A stretch of 64,000 bases of DNA from CAZTDU01 sp964617355 (GTDB taxonomy: Bacteria > Pseudomonadota > Gammaproteobacteria > Burkholderiales > SG8-39). The notes beneath the pieces were generated by a model. The model did not search any database, had not been told where the DNA came from, and saw only the letters and a program-made list of their open reading frames with translations. Positions 1 to 9,177 of the stretch are shown here, one piece after another. The stretch is taken from positions 1-64,000 of the forward strand of contig CAZTXP010000006.1 of assembly GCA_964617355.1 (NCBI GenBank), read 5' to 3'. A program made the translations under genes and the position numbers. The first letter of the stretch is position 1. Every line of letters starts with the position of its first letter.

Positions 1-1
1 G

Positions 2-2480
2 ACGGGCAACGTCACGCTTGCGACGGGTACGAACAACTTCAACGTGGTGGACGTGACGGCGCAGGTGGCGAGCGTCACGGACACGAACGCGCTGACGCTG
101 GGCAACGTGGCGACGAGCGGCAACCTGACGCTGAGCACCGGCGCGGGCGGGCTGAACCAGACCGCGGGCGGCACCGTGACGGTGGGCGGGACTGCGAGCT
201 TCACGGCCGGGGCGGGGAACAACATCACGCTGTCGAACGCGACGAACAACTTCAACGTCGTGCGGGTGGTGAGCGGCAACAACGTCGTGCTGCGCGACGT
301 GGACGCGATGTCGTTCGGCGGAGGCGCCTCGACGGTGTCGGGCAACCTGACGGTGACGACGGGAGGAGCGCTGACGCAGGCGTCGAGCCTGAGCGTGGCG
401 ACGGCAGGGCGCGTGGCGACGTTCAATACGGGCACGGCGGACCTGACGCTGGGGAACACGGCGAACGCGTTTGGGAACGTGTCGATCCTGTCGGCGGGCA
501 ACGCGACGCTGTTCGAGGCGGGCGGGTTCGACCTTGCGGCAACGACGGTATCGAACAACCTGACGGTGACGAGCACGGGCGCGATCACCGACAGCGGGAA
601 CATCGTGGTGCCGGGGCGCCTTACGGTGGAGACGAGGAACAACACGGCCCAGAACATCACGCTGGACGGGATCGGCAACAACTTCGGGTCGGTGTCGGCG
701 CGCACGCTGAACGGGGCGGGCGCGGCGGCGGTGGCGGGGACGATCACGCTGCGCGAGGCTTCGGCGATGGACCTCGGCCGGATCGAGACCTCGGGCGCGC
801 TGAACATCACGGCGCTGGGCGCGGTGACGCAGGCGGCCGGGTCGAACGTGGTGGCGGGAGGCACGGCGACGTTCAACGCCGGCACGAACGCCCTGACCCT
901 CGGCAACGCGACGAACAACTTCGGCACGGTCGCGATCACGCAGGCCGGGAACGCGACCATCGTCGACCAGAACGCGATCACCCTGAATGCGACCACGGTA
1001 TCCGGTTCGCTGGACGTGACCGCGACCAACAACACGCTCACCGTAGCGGGCAACATCAGTACGGCCGCCGCCAACGGCGCGATCACCTTCAATGCCGGGA
1101 CCGGCACCTACGTCCAGAACGCGAACGTCGACGTCGCGGCGGGTTCGGGCAACATCACCGTCACGGCCAACACGCTGACCGTGAATACCAACACCGGCAA
1201 CAACGCGCTGCTGACCTCCGGCACGCTGTCGCTCAGGCCCGGCGCGGTCGGGCAGGCGATGACGGTCGCGGGCACCGGCGGGTTCGACGTCACCGCCGCC
1301 GAGCTGAACGCCATCCTGCCCGGCCTGAACAACGCGGGCGGCAGCCTCGTGCTCGGTCGCACCGACAGTACCGCGGCGCTCACCATCGGCGCTGCGCACA
1401 ACTTCGGCGTCGGCTCCCGGGTGACGCTCGCCGCCGGCTCGATCACCGACGCGAACACGACCAACCGCACGCTCACGGCCACCGACCTGACGCTGTACGC
1501 GAACAGCGGCAACATCGGCGGCGCGGGCAACAACGCGATCGACGTCGCCGCGTCGAACCTCGTCGTCGGTGGGAACAACCAGAGCGCCTTCGTGCGCTCG
1601 GCGACCGGGCTCAACTTCGGGTCGTCGACCTCGAACCTCGGTTCCGGCAGCCTCGTCGCGACCGCCGCGAACGGCGCCATCACCCAGTCCGGCGCGATCG
1701 TCGCCACCGGCGCGGCGACCACCTTCAACGCCGGCACCTCCACGGTGACGCTCGCGAACGCGTCGAACGACTTCGGCACCGTGCAGGTGACCGCGTCGTC
1801 GGCGAACCTGCGCGACGCGAACGGCATCACGCTGGCCGCGGCGACCCTGTCGGGCAACCTGGCGGTGCAGGCGAACGGCGCGATCGCGCAGTCGGGCGCG
1901 CTCACGGTGACCGGCGCGGCGACGTTCAATGCCGGGGCCGGCAACGTCACGCTCGCCACCGCGACGAACAACTTCGGCTCGCTCGGCCTCGCCGGCGCGA
2001 ACGCGAACGTCGCCACGGGCGGCGCGCTGTCGCTGCGCGCGTCCACGCTGACCGGCAACCTGACCGCCTCGGCCAACGGGGCCATCACGCAGGTCGGCGC
2101 GCTGAACGTCGGCGGCACCGCGAACTTCGTGGCGAACAACAACGCGCTGACGCTGACGGACTCCTCGAACGACTTCGCCTCGGTGCAGGTGTCGAGCGTC
2201 GGCAATACCGCGATCCGGGACCAGAACGCGCTCGCGATCGCCGGCGCCAACGTCAACGGCACGCTGTCGCTGACGACGGCCGGGGACCTCACCCAGACTG
2301 GCGCGATCACCGCGACCGGCACGACCACGCTGAACGCCGGCGCCGGCGGCAACATCACGCTGGCGAACACGGGGAACAATTTCGCCTCGGTGCTCGTGCC
2401 CTCCGCGAACAACGTGTCGCTCTACGACGCCAGCGCCATCGACCTCGGCGCGTTCTCCGTGAACGGCGCGATCACGGTGC
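2..2480 (+). repeat. Degenerate tandem repeats encoding beta-helix units
   Basis: Coding repeat of roughly 75-95 codons. Each unit reads approximately: NLTVT..GA.TQ..., then ATFNAGT..(L/V)TL.NATNNFG(S/T)V, then a short NATI.DQNAI-like stretch. The words ACNAACAACTTC and GCGATCAC recur throughout. The first 1000 bases are more uniform, with many 'gacg' codon junctions, than the later copies, which suggests recent internal homogenisation in the left part. The repeats continue off the left edge. Confidence 0.7.
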
Positions 2481-3568
2481 AGGGCGTCGGCAACGTGTCG
2501 CTCTCGGGCGTGCTGACGGCGGCCGGTTCGGGCAATGCCATCGTCCTCGCCGCCGGCGGGAACTTCGTCAACAATGCCGGCGCGTCGGCCCTTTCGGCGG
2601 CGAACGGGCGCTGGCTGGTCTACTCCACCGATCCGGCCGCGAACACCTTCGGCGGCCTCGCGAGCGGCAACAATCCCCTGTGGTCGAAGACCTACGCGGC
2701 GAATCCGCCCTCCTCGATCTCGCTGGCCGGCAACCGCTACCTCTTCTCGGCCGGCCGCACGCTGACGGTCACCGGTACCGATGTCTCGAAGACGTACGGC
2801 GACGACCTGATCGGCCAGATGGCGCAGTCCTACACGGTCACCGGGCTGAATTCGAACACCTTCGGCGGGGCGTTCCTCGCCGATACGCAGTCCGCGGTGC
2901 TGGCCGGCGCGCCGGACATCGCCTCGACTGGCGCGGCCGCGAGCGCCGCCGTGGCGGGATCGCCCTACGCGATGACGCTCGGCGCCGGCACCCTCTCGTC
3001 GACGACCGGCTACGCGATTTCCTACGGCGCGGCAGGCCAGCTCACCGTGACGCGGGCGCCGCTCACCATCGGCGTGCAGGACGCGCTGCGCCTGGAAGGG
3101 CAGCCCAATCCGGCGTTCTCCGCCACCTACAGCGGCTTCCGAAATGGCGAGGCAGCGCCGGTGCTGCTCGGCGCGCTGCAGTTCGCGACCCCTGCCGGGC
3201 CGAATTCCGTGCCGGGCAGCTATTCGGTCACCCCGTCGGGCTATTCGGCCGCCAACTACACGATCACCTACGTGCCCGGCACGCTGCGCATCTTGAGCCC
3301 GATCGGCGGCGACCCGTTGCGCGACTCGTACGTCGCGCGGCGCGGCCTCGCCGACCAGGGGCAGCTCGAATTCCGCGGCGCGGGGCGGGCCTCGATTCCG
3401 ACCTTCATCGTCGCCGAGGCCGACCTGCCCTTCGAGGAACTGGTGCGCCGCATGCCGGCGACGGCCGCCGGTCCGGACGGCAACCGTCCGCGCAGGCTGC
3501 GCGACCCGAACTGCGGCACCGGCCTGCCGTTGGCGAGCCTGCGCTGCCGCACCGTCGACGACGACTGA
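2..3568 (+). CDS. Filamentous-haemagglutinin-type adhesin, C-terminal part (partial at left edge)
   Basis: The frame is open to the left edge of the window, so only the last 1188 or so residues of a larger protein are present; the first GTG at 44 is internal. About the first 830 residues are degenerate tandem repeats rich in Gly, Asn, Thr and Ala, the pattern of a right-handed beta-helix adhesin of the two-partner-secretion family. The segment after about residue 930 (KTYGDDL... and LTVTRAPLTIGVQD) looks like MBG/YDG-type beta domains often found near the C-terminus of such proteins. The last 50 residues hold two Cys and end in an acidic tail. It would be a secreted or surface adhesin. No TpsB transporter gene is in the window. 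The family is a confident call; ligand and start are unknown. Confidence 0.8.
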   Translation, partial: TGNVTLATGTNNFNVVDVTAQVASVTDTNALTLGNVATSGNLTLSTGAGGLNQTAGGTVTVGGTASFTAGAGNNITLSNATNNFNVVRVVSGNNVVLRDVDAMSFGGGASTVSGNLTVTTGGALTQASSLSVATAGRVATFNTGTADLTLGNTANAFGNVSILSAGNATLFEAGGFDLAATTVSNNLTVTSTGAITDSGNIVVPGRLTVETRNNTAQNITLDGIGNNFGSVSARTLNGAGAAAVAGTITLREASAMDLGRIETSGALNITALGAVTQAAGSNVVAGGTATFNAGTNALTLGNATNNFGTVAITQAGNATIVDQNAITLNATTVSGSLDVTATNNTLTVAGNISTAAANGAITFNAGTGTYVQNANVDVAAGSGNITVTANTLTVNTNTGNNALLTSGTLSLRPGAVGQAMTVAGTGGFDVTAAELNAILPGLNNAGGSLVLGRTDSTAALTIGAAHNFGVGSRVTLAAGSITDANTTNRTLTATDLTLYANSGNIGGAGNNAIDVAASNLVVGGNNQSAFVRSATGLNFGSSTSNLGSGSLVATAANGAITQSGAIVATGAATTFNAGTSTVTLANASNDFGTVQVTASSANLRDANGITLAAATLSGNLAVQANGAIAQSGALTVTGAATFNAGAGNVTLATATNNFGSLGLAGANANVATGGALSLRASTLTGNLTASANGAITQVGALNVGGTANFVANNNALTLTDSSNDFASVQVSSVGNTAIRDQNALAIAGANVNGTLSLTTAGDLTQTGAITATGTTTLNAGAGGNITLANTGNNFASVLVPSANNVSLYDASAIDLGAFSVNGAITVQGVGNVSLSGVLTAAGSGNAIVLAAGGNFVNNAGASALSAANGRWLVYSTDPAANTFGGLASGNNPLWSKTYAANPPSSISLAGNRYLFSAGRTLTVTGTDVSKTYGDDLIGQMAQSYTVTGLNSNTFGGAFLADTQSAVLAGAPDIASTGAAASAAVAGSPYAMTLGAGTLSSTTGYAISYGAAGQLTVTRAPLTIGVQDALRLEGQPNPAFSATYSGFRNGEAAPVLLGALQFATPAGPNSVPGSYSVTPSGYSAANYTITYVPGTLRILSPIGGDPLRDSYVARRGLADQGQLEFRGAGRASIPTFIVAEADLPFEELVRRMPATAAGPDGNRPRRLRDPNCGTGLPLASLRCRTVDDD

Positions 3569-3571
3569 GCG

Positions 3572-4840
3572 CTACGCGACGACGATCGCGCGGTAGTCGT
3601 TGACGTTGGTGCGCGTAGGGCCGGTGACCACGAGGTCGCCGATCCCGGCGAAGAACCCGTAGCTGTCGTTCACCGCGAGCAACTTCTCCGCGTCCAACCC
3701 CGCGCCCGCGGCGCGCGCGAGCGAGTCCGGCGAGAGCACGGCGCCGGCATTGTCCTCCGAGCCGTCGATGCCGTCGGTGTCCGCCGCGATCGCGTGCACG
3801 CCGGGCACGCCTTCCAGTTCGATCGCGAGCGCGAGCAGGAACTCCGCGCAGCGTCCGCCGCGCCCTTTCTCGCCGCGCACGGTCACCGTGCATTCGCCGC
3901 CGGAGACGAGCGCCACCGGCGGCTTGAACGGACCGCCGTGCAGGCGGATCTCGCGCGCGAGCGCCGCCATCACCTTCGCCACCTCGCGCGCCTCGCCCGT
4001 GATGGAGTCGCCGAGGATCGCGGTGGCGATGCCCTTGGCGCGGAACACCGCGGCCGCGGCCTCGAGCGAACGATGCGCGGTCGCGATCACGCGGTTCTCG
4101 ACGCGGGCAAACAGCGGATCGCCGGGCTTCGGGGTCTCGGCGATCGCGCCGCGCGCGCCGGCCTCGAGCCGGGCGCGCACCGCGGCCGGCGCGTCGATGC
4201 CGTACTTCGCGAACACGCCGAGCGCGTCCGCGAAGGTGGTGATGTCCGGTGCGCACGGGCCGGAGGCGATGTGCGTCGGGTCGTCGCCGGTCACGTCCGA
4301 GACGACCAGGGAGAGCACGCGCGCCTTCGTCGCCGCGGCGAGCCGGCCGCCCTGGATCGCGGACAGGTGCTTGCGAACGGTGTTGATCTCGCGGATGTCG
4401 GCGCCGCAGCGCAAGAGCTCGCGGGTCACCGCCTGCACGTCGGCCATCGACAGGCCTTCGGCCGGCAGCGTGAGCAAGGCGGAACCGCCGCCCGAGACCA
4501 GCGCGAGCAGCAGGTCGTCCTCGCCGAGCGTGCGCGCGGCGGCGAGCATCTCGGTGGCGCCACGCAGGCCGGCGTCGTCGGGCATCGGATGGCCTGCCTC
4601 GAGCACGCGAATACGCTGCGTGGGCAGGCCATGCGCGTAACGCGTCACCGCAAGGCCTTCGAGCGGCGCGCTCGCCGGCCACTGGCGTTCGACCGCGAGC
4701 GCCATGGAGGCCGCGGCCTTGCCGGCGGCGGCGACGAAGGTGCGGCCCTTCGGCGGCGTCGGCAGTTGCGCCGGCAGGATCTGCAGCGGATCCGCGGCGC
4801 CGACCGCGGCGCGGTAGCTGTCTTCGAGGAGCGAGCGCAT
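3572..4840 (-). CDS. Glycerate 2-kinase (DUF4147 + MOFRL domains)
   Basis: 422 aa, ATG at 4838-4840. The N-terminal DUF4147 domain carries the glycine-rich LVSGGGSALL loop and the VVSDVTGDDP motif. The C-terminal MOFRL domain shows SGGECTVTV, GGRCAEF and AADTDGIDGSEDNAG. These are the signatures of bacterial glycerate 2-kinase (GckA/TtuD neighbours), which phosphorylates glycerate to 2-phosphoglycerate in the cytosol. Length is normal. It is the last gene of a minus-strand operon, 11 nt after the transglutaminase-like gene, and so probably feeds a three-carbon breakdown product into glycolysis. The start was chosen because residues upstream in the same frame read as an out-of-frame version of the preceding gene. 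Confidence 0.9.
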   Translation of the reverse strand: MRSLLEDSYRAAVGAADPLQILPAQLPTPPKGRTFVAAAGKAAASMALAVERQWPASAPLEGLAVTRYAHGLPTQRIRVLEAGHPMPDDAGLRGATEMLAAARTLGEDDLLLALVSGGGSALLTLPAEGLSMADVQAVTRELLRCGADIREINTVRKHLSAIQGGRLAAATKARVLSLVVSDVTGDDPTHIASGPCAPDITTFADALGVFAKYGIDAPAAVRARLEAGARGAIAETPKPGDPLFARVENRVIATAHRSLEAAAAVFRAKGIATAILGDSITGEAREVAKVMAALAREIRLHGGPFKPPVALVSGGECTVTVRGEKGRGGRCAEFLLALAIELEGVPGVHAIAADTDGIDGSEDNAGAVLSPDSLARAAGAGLDAEKLLAVNDSYGFFAGIGDLVVTGPTRTNVNDYRAIVVA

Positions 4841-4851
4841 CGGAACCCGGC

Positions 4852-5499
4852 TCAGCCGAAGCTTTCCTTCGCGGCCGATTCCTTCAGGTCGTAGAAGTCC
4901 GGGTAGACCTCGCGGAAGGCCTTGCGGATGCGCTCGACCGGCACGTCGGCGAAGGTCCCGTGGTCGCGCAGGTATTCCATGTGGCGGCGGTTGTCCTCGT
5001 CGAACTCGTGGAACACCGAATCCTCGCGGCCATCCCATTCCAGCGGCTTGACGCGGAACTTGTCGCACAGCGCCTGGTTGAAGGCCGGCGTCGCCTTGAC
5101 CCACTTGCCCTCGAGCAGCAACTCGGCGTAGCCGTGGTAGACGAAGAGGTCGGTGCCCATCTTCTCGCGCAGGCGCGGCGTGGTGAGGTGGTTCTTCACG
5201 TCCGCGAGGCCGATGCGCGCCGGGATGCCGATCACGCGCGCGCACGCGGCGAGCAGCGCCGCCTTGCCGACGCAAAAGCCTTCCTGCAACGCCAGCACCT
5301 CGCTCGCGCGGAACGCAGCGGATTTCGAGAAGTCGAGAAACGGGTTGTAGCGGATGCCGTCGCGGATCGCGTAGTAGAGCGACACGGCCTTCTCGCGATC
5401 GTCGGCGCCGCGCGCGTGCGCTCGCGCATACGCCTGCACCTCGGGGACGGCGCTGTCGATCCACTCGCCCGGGGCGAGGTACTCCGGCTGGGTGGCCAC
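4852..5499 (-). CDS. Transglutaminase-like cysteine protein
   Basis: 215 aa with a GTG start at 5497-5499. The transglutaminase core is seen as GFCVGKAALLAACARVIGIPARI (catalytic Cys near residue 76) and then YHGYAELLLEGKWVKATPAFN with the catalytic His. The usual Asp after the tryptophan strand is not obvious (KATPAFN), as in a subfamily of small stand-alone bacterial transglutaminase-core proteins. No signal peptide is visible, so it is presumably cytosolic. It may act as an amidase or peptidase on a small substrate; the true reaction is unknown. It lies 5 nt after the hydrolase gene and 11 nt before glycerate kinase in one operon. Confidence 0.8.
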   Translation of the reverse strand: MATQPEYLAPGEWIDSAVPEVQAYARAHARGADDREKAVSLYYAIRDGIRYNPFLDFSKSAAFRASEVLALQEGFCVGKAALLAACARVIGIPARIGLADVKNHLTTPRLREKMGTDLFVYHGYAELLLEGKWVKATPAFNQALCDKFRVKPLEWDGREDSVFHEFDEDNRRHMEYLRDHGTFADVPVERIRKAFREVYPDFYDLKESAAKESFG

Positions 5500-5504
5500 T
5501 GCGC

Positions 5505-6365
5505 CTACTTGTCGAGCTTCATCATGCGGCGCGCACCCGCGAACAGCGGGCTGCCGCGGTCGGCAAGCGCGTCCAGCACGGTGAAGTGGTTCGTGCCCGG
5601 CATCGGCACCTCGGTGACGGCGCTGCGCCAGCGATCCTTCAGCAGCTGCGCCTGGCGGTGGAACTCCGAGCTCTCGTGCTGGCCGACGCAGGTGGCGATC
5701 GGCATGCGCGTCGCGGGCGGCATCAGGGCCGGCGACACCTTGGCCGCCGCAGCCTCGTCCAGTCGCAGTTCTTCCTTCAGGAAGTCGACGTCGACCAGCG
5801 GGCGCAGGTCATAGATGCCGCTCACCGCGAGGCCGCCCTTGAAGAGGTCCTTCGGCAGTTCGCGGTCGTACACCGACCAGTGCGCGGCCATCATCATCGC
5901 CGCGAGGTGCCCGCCCGCCGAATGGCCGGCGACGTACAGCCGGTCCTGGTCCATGCCGTAGTCCTCGCAATGCAGGTACAGCCAGCGCGAGGCGCGCAGC
6001 ATCTGCTTGACGATGTCCTCGATGGTCACCGCGGGGCAGAGGTCGTAGTTCACCACCGCCACCGACACGCCCGCGCCGACCCACGGCGGGGCGAGGAACG
6101 AGTGGTCGCTCTTGTCCAGCGACCGCCAGTAGCCGCCGTGGATGAACATCATGCAGGTGCCGTCGCCCGTCATGCGCGCGGGGAAGATGTCCATGGTCTC
6201 GCCGGGCATCTCGCCGTAGCGCCGGTCGAGGTAGCACGTCATCGTGTTCCTCGCCTTCGCGGACTCGGCCGACCATCGCGCGAAGATCTGGGCGTGGTCC
6301 GGCACCAGCTTGCGGTTGTTGTACTCGCGCGAGTAGAACGCCGCGTCGCGGATCGGTTCAGCCAC
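5505..6365 (-). CDS. Alpha/beta hydrolase, carboxylesterase/kynurenine formamidase-like
   Basis: 286 aa from a GTG at 6363-6365, overlapping the end of the cupin gene by 8 nt. The oxyanion-hole motif HGGYW and nucleophile elbow GHSAGGH are clear. The C-terminal catalytic His is likely in GTNHFTV. This layout matches the BD-FAE/arylformamidase-like hydrolases, which cleave small amide or ester bonds. In this operon it follows a ring-cleavage dioxygenase, so a role on a ring-fission product or an amide precursor is an inference. A longer reading from 6635 was rejected because its first 90 residues are the antisense-like arginine-rich kind and overlap the cupin. Confidence 0.85.
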   Translation of the reverse strand: MAEPIRDAAFYSREYNNRKLVPDHAQIFARWSAESAKARNTMTCYLDRRYGEMPGETMDIFPARMTGDGTCMMFIHGGYWRSLDKSDHSFLAPPWVGAGVSVAVVNYDLCPAVTIEDIVKQMLRASRWLYLHCEDYGMDQDRLYVAGHSAGGHLAAMMMAAHWSVYDRELPKDLFKGGLAVSGIYDLRPLVDVDFLKEELRLDEAAAAKVSPALMPPATRMPIATCVGQHESSEFHRQAQLLKDRWRSAVTEVPMPGTNHFTVLDALADRGSPLFAGARRMMKLDK

Positions 6366-7401
6366 GTTGCTCCCTCCACAGGCCGAGCGCGAGCTGCGCC
6401 GGGCGGTCCGAAAAGCTGAACAGCACGCATTCCCCCTTGGTCTCGAAGCGGCAGGGCATCCACGAGGGCACGACGAACAGGTCGCGCGGCTCGAAGTCGT
6501 AGTGCGCATCGCCGATCCACGCGCGGCCCTCGCCCTCGACCACGGAATAGATCGTGCCGTCGGTCGAGCGCGCGGCCGAGGACGAGAAGGCCTTGGGTAG
6601 CAGCTGGACGAAGGCGCCGATGGTCGGCATCGCATGGCCGCCGGTGAGCGGATTGATGTACTGCATCTTCCAGCCGTGGCACGGGTCGGGCGGCCCGTTC
6701 CTGGCCAGCGTCGCGAGCGCCTCGCGGCTCCTCGCGTACGGGTAGTTGAAGATCGGCGAGGTCTTCGATTGCGGCAGCGGGCCGAGCGGCACGAGGTTGT
6801 GGCCGTAGCGCGCGACCGAATCGCCCTCGACGCGCGTCACCGGTTGCGACTCCTCGGGGTAGACCTCCATGAACTGCGCGCCGAAGAGCTGCACGATGTT
6901 GATGTCGAGGCCGTCGAGCCAGACCACGGGCTCCGAGCCCGGGTTGCCGTGGTCGTGCCAGGTCCACGGCGGCGTGATGATGAAGTCTCCGGGATGCATG
7001 GTCGTGCGCTCGCCGTCGACCGCGGTATAGGCGCCCGTGCCCTCGACCACGAAGCGCAGCGCCGACTGGGTGTGCCGGTGGCTCGGCGCCACTTCGCCGG
7101 GCAGGATCAGCTGCAGGCCGGCGTACAGGCTGCGCGTCACGCTCGACTGGCCGCGCAGGCCCGGGTTTTCGAGCACCAGCACGCGGCGCACCGCCTCGCG
7201 CGCCGTGATCAGGGAGCCGGACTCCATGACGTAGGGACGCACCTGCCGGTACTTCCAGATCGCGGGCTGGCAGCCGGTCGCCGGCTGCGCCGGGACGAGC
7301 GCGTGCAGCACCTCCCAGAGCGGGGCGAGGTTGTCCCTGTCCATGCGCCGGTAGAAGTCTTGCCGCGACGTGCTCGGGTCGGTCTGGGGAACGCTCGCCA
7401 T
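6358..7401 (-). CDS. Gentisate 1,2-dioxygenase-like bicupin
   Basis: 347 aa, ATG at 7399-7401. Two cupin domains are visible. The N-terminal one has SHRHTQSALRFVVEG with PGDFIITPPWTWHDHGN, providing iron-binding His residues. The C-terminal one (YSVVEGEGRAWIG... PRDLFVVPSW) is more degenerate. Length and the N-terminal FYRRM...LAPLWEVL motif fit gentisate/salicylate 1,2-dioxygenases, Fe(II) enzymes that cleave the gentisate ring to maleylpyruvate. No maleylpyruvate isomerase or fumarylpyruvate hydrolase gene is adjacent, so a related hydroxy-aromatic acid may be the real substrate. An upstream Bug-type binding protein gene, 106 nt away, could supply the substrate. Confidence 0.85.
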   Translation of the reverse strand: MASVPQTDPSTSRQDFYRRMDRDNLAPLWEVLHALVPAQPATGCQPAIWKYRQVRPYVMESGSLITAREAVRRVLVLENPGLRGQSSVTRSLYAGLQLILPGEVAPSHRHTQSALRFVVEGTGAYTAVDGERTTMHPGDFIITPPWTWHDHGNPGSEPVVWLDGLDINIVQLFGAQFMEVYPEESQPVTRVEGDSVARYGHNLVPLGPLPQSKTSPIFNYPYARSREALATLARNGPPDPCHGWKMQYINPLTGGHAMPTIGAFVQLLPKAFSSSAARSTDGTIYSVVEGEGRAWIGDAHYDFEPRDLFVVPSWMPCRFETKGECVLFSFSDRPAQLALGLWREQRG

Positions 7402-7507
7402 CGTGTTCTTTTTCGCGCCGGAATCGGGGGCAGCCGATTCTCCCCCGGAGCCCTGCCGGCGGCAATCGGCAATCCGCACCGTCGTCCGGCGGCCCCGGAC
7501 GGCAGGA

Positions 7508-8452
7508 TTACTCGGGCTTGATGCCCGCCCGGTCCCGGACGGCACCCCAGCGGGCGATCTCCGACCTTATATGGGACTGGAGCGCCTCGGGGGTAGAGGT
7601 CTCCGGCACGAAGGCGGCGTTGGCGAGCTGCCGTCGCACGTCATCGCGCGCGAGGGCGGCGCGCAGCGCCCGGCCGGTCTTTTCGACCACCATCGCGGGC
7701 GTGCGGGCGGGGAAGGCGAGCGCGTACCAGGTGGTGACGTCGTAGTCGGGCAGTGCCGACTGGCGGAGCGTCGGCACGTCCGGCAGCGCCGCGAACGGCG
7801 TTCCGGTGGTGACCGCGAGCGCCTTCAGCGCGCCGCCCCGGACCTGCCCCAGGGCCGCCGCCGCGACTTCGACGAGCAGTTGCGATTCGTTCGCCTGCGT
7901 CGCGGCGATCGCGTTCGGCGTGCCCTTGTAGGGCACATGGGTCAACTGGATCCCGGCGAGCTGGAACAGCAGCTCGCCGGCGAAATGCTGCGTGCTGCCG
8001 ACGCCGACGCTGGCGAAATTGAGCTTGCCCGGATTGGCCTTCGCGGCGTCGACCAGGCCCTTGAGGTCCGAGAAGCCTGATTTCGGCCCGGTCAGCACGA
8101 CCAGCGGCATGGTGGCCACCATCGACACCGGCTGGAAGTCCGCCAGCGGGTCGTAGGGCAGCGCGCGGGACATCACCGCCGAGACGGCGAAGCCGTTGTT
8201 CAGCATGAAGGCCGTGTAGCCGTCGGCAGGGGACTTGGCGACTTGCGCCGCGGCGACTGCGCCGCCGGCGCCGGGGCGGTTTTCCACCACCACCGGCTGT
8301 CCGAGGCCATCGCCGAGCGCCGGCGCGACGATGTCGGTGCCGCCGCCGGGGCCGAAGCCGACCAGCATGCGCACGGGGCGCTGCGGCCAGTCGGACTGGG
8401 AGGGGGCGGGAGCCGCGGCGACGGCGAGGGCCAGCGAAATCAGGGTCTTCAT
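7508..8452 (-). CDS. Bug/TctC-type tripartite tricarboxylate transporter binding protein
   Basis: 314 aa. A hydrophobic N-terminal signal (MKTLISLALAVAAAP) is followed by the family hallmark WPQRPVRMLVGFGPGGGTD and by the two signature segments around NRPGAGG and HVPYKG. It is a periplasmic solute-binding protein for a small carboxylate. No TctA/TctB membrane genes are next to it, which is usual for these abundant orphan binding proteins in Burkholderiales. It is the first gene of the minus-strand operon that includes the gentisate-dioxygenase-like cupin, so an aromatic or hydroxy acid ligand is plausible but not shown. Confidence 0.9.
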   Translation of the reverse strand: MKTLISLALAVAAAPAPSQSDWPQRPVRMLVGFGPGGGTDIVAPALGDGLGQPVVVENRPGAGGAVAAAQVAKSPADGYTAFMLNNGFAVSAVMSRALPYDPLADFQPVSMVATMPLVVLTGPKSGFSDLKGLVDAAKANPGKLNFASVGVGSTQHFAGELLFQLAGIQLTHVPYKGTPNAIAATQANESQLLVEVAAAALGQVRGGALKALAVTTGTPFAALPDVPTLRQSALPDYDVTTWYALAFPARTPAMVVEKTGRALRAALARDDVRRQLANAAFVPETSTPEALQSHIRSEIARWGAVRDRAGIKPE

Positions 8453-8510
8453 GGTCGTGGCAAGCTAGCGGCCCGCCGGTAGAGTGTCAAACCTCATGCA
8501 AGGATCCCCG

Positions 8511-9122
8511 ATGGCCGACGAACGCGAGGACAGGCTTTCCATCATCCAGGCCGTGCAGGACTGGGCCGTATGGCGCGATGCCGGCGACTGGGAGCGCTTC
8601 GCCACTGTCTGGGCCGACGAGGGCTGGATGAGCGCGACGTGGTTCCAGGGGCCTGCGGCGAAGTTCATCGAGGTGTCGAAGGCCGGCTTCGACAGGGGCG
8701 TGTCGATCCTGCACTTCCTCGGCGGATCGAGCGTCGACCTCGCCGGAGACCGCGCGATCGCGCAGACCAAGATGACCATCAACCAGCGCGCCGAGGTCGA
8801 CGATGTCGCGGTGGACGTGGTCTGCACCGGCCGCTTCTACGACTTCTTCGCGCGGCGCGCGAACGGCTGGAAGATCGTGCGTCGCCAGCCGATCTACGAG
8901 AAGGATCGCATGGACCCGGTGGACCCGTCGGCGCGCCTGACGCTCGACGCGCGCCTGCTCGCGCAGTTTCCCGACGGTTACCGGCACCTCGCGTACCTGC
9001 AGACGAAGAACGGCTTCGCCGTGAAGCGCGACATGCCGGGGCTCAAGGGCGACGAGGTCGAGAAGCTCTACGTGCTCGGCCGCGCCTGGCTCGGCGGCGC
9101 GGCCTCCGCGTTTCCCGCCTGA
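8511..9122 (+). CDS. SnoaL/NTF2-like domain protein
   Basis: 203 aa. The start at 8511 has an AAGGA ribosome site six bases upstream; earlier in-frame starts at 8484 and 8496 lack this. The first 130 residues match the NTF2-like cone fold (IIQAVQDWAVWRDAGDWERFATVWADEG... CTGRFYDFFARRANGWKIVRRQPIYEKD). Such domains serve as small-molecule enzymes or binding modules. The C-terminal 70 residues are an extension with no recognised motif. It is divergent from the Bug-protein operon (58-nt gap) and may be cotranscribed with the thiolase-like gene 55 nt downstream. Confidence 0.75.
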   Translation: MADEREDRLSIIQAVQDWAVWRDAGDWERFATVWADEGWMSATWFQGPAAKFIEVSKAGFDRGVSILHFLGGSSVDLAGDRAIAQTKMTINQRAEVDDVAVDVVCTGRFYDFFARRANGWKIVRRQPIYEKDRMDPVDPSARLTLDARLLAQFPDGYRHLAYLQTKNGFAVKRDMPGLKGDEVEKLYVLGRAWLGGAASAFPA

Positions 9123-9177
9123 GCGCGGCATCGGCGACAATACCCATTCGAACCCAGTACAAGGACGACGCGCTCGC

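Noticed and set aside
1108..2412. Minus-strand 434-codon open frame inside the adhesin
   Set aside because: It is the antisense reading of the repeats, without domains or a ribosome site.
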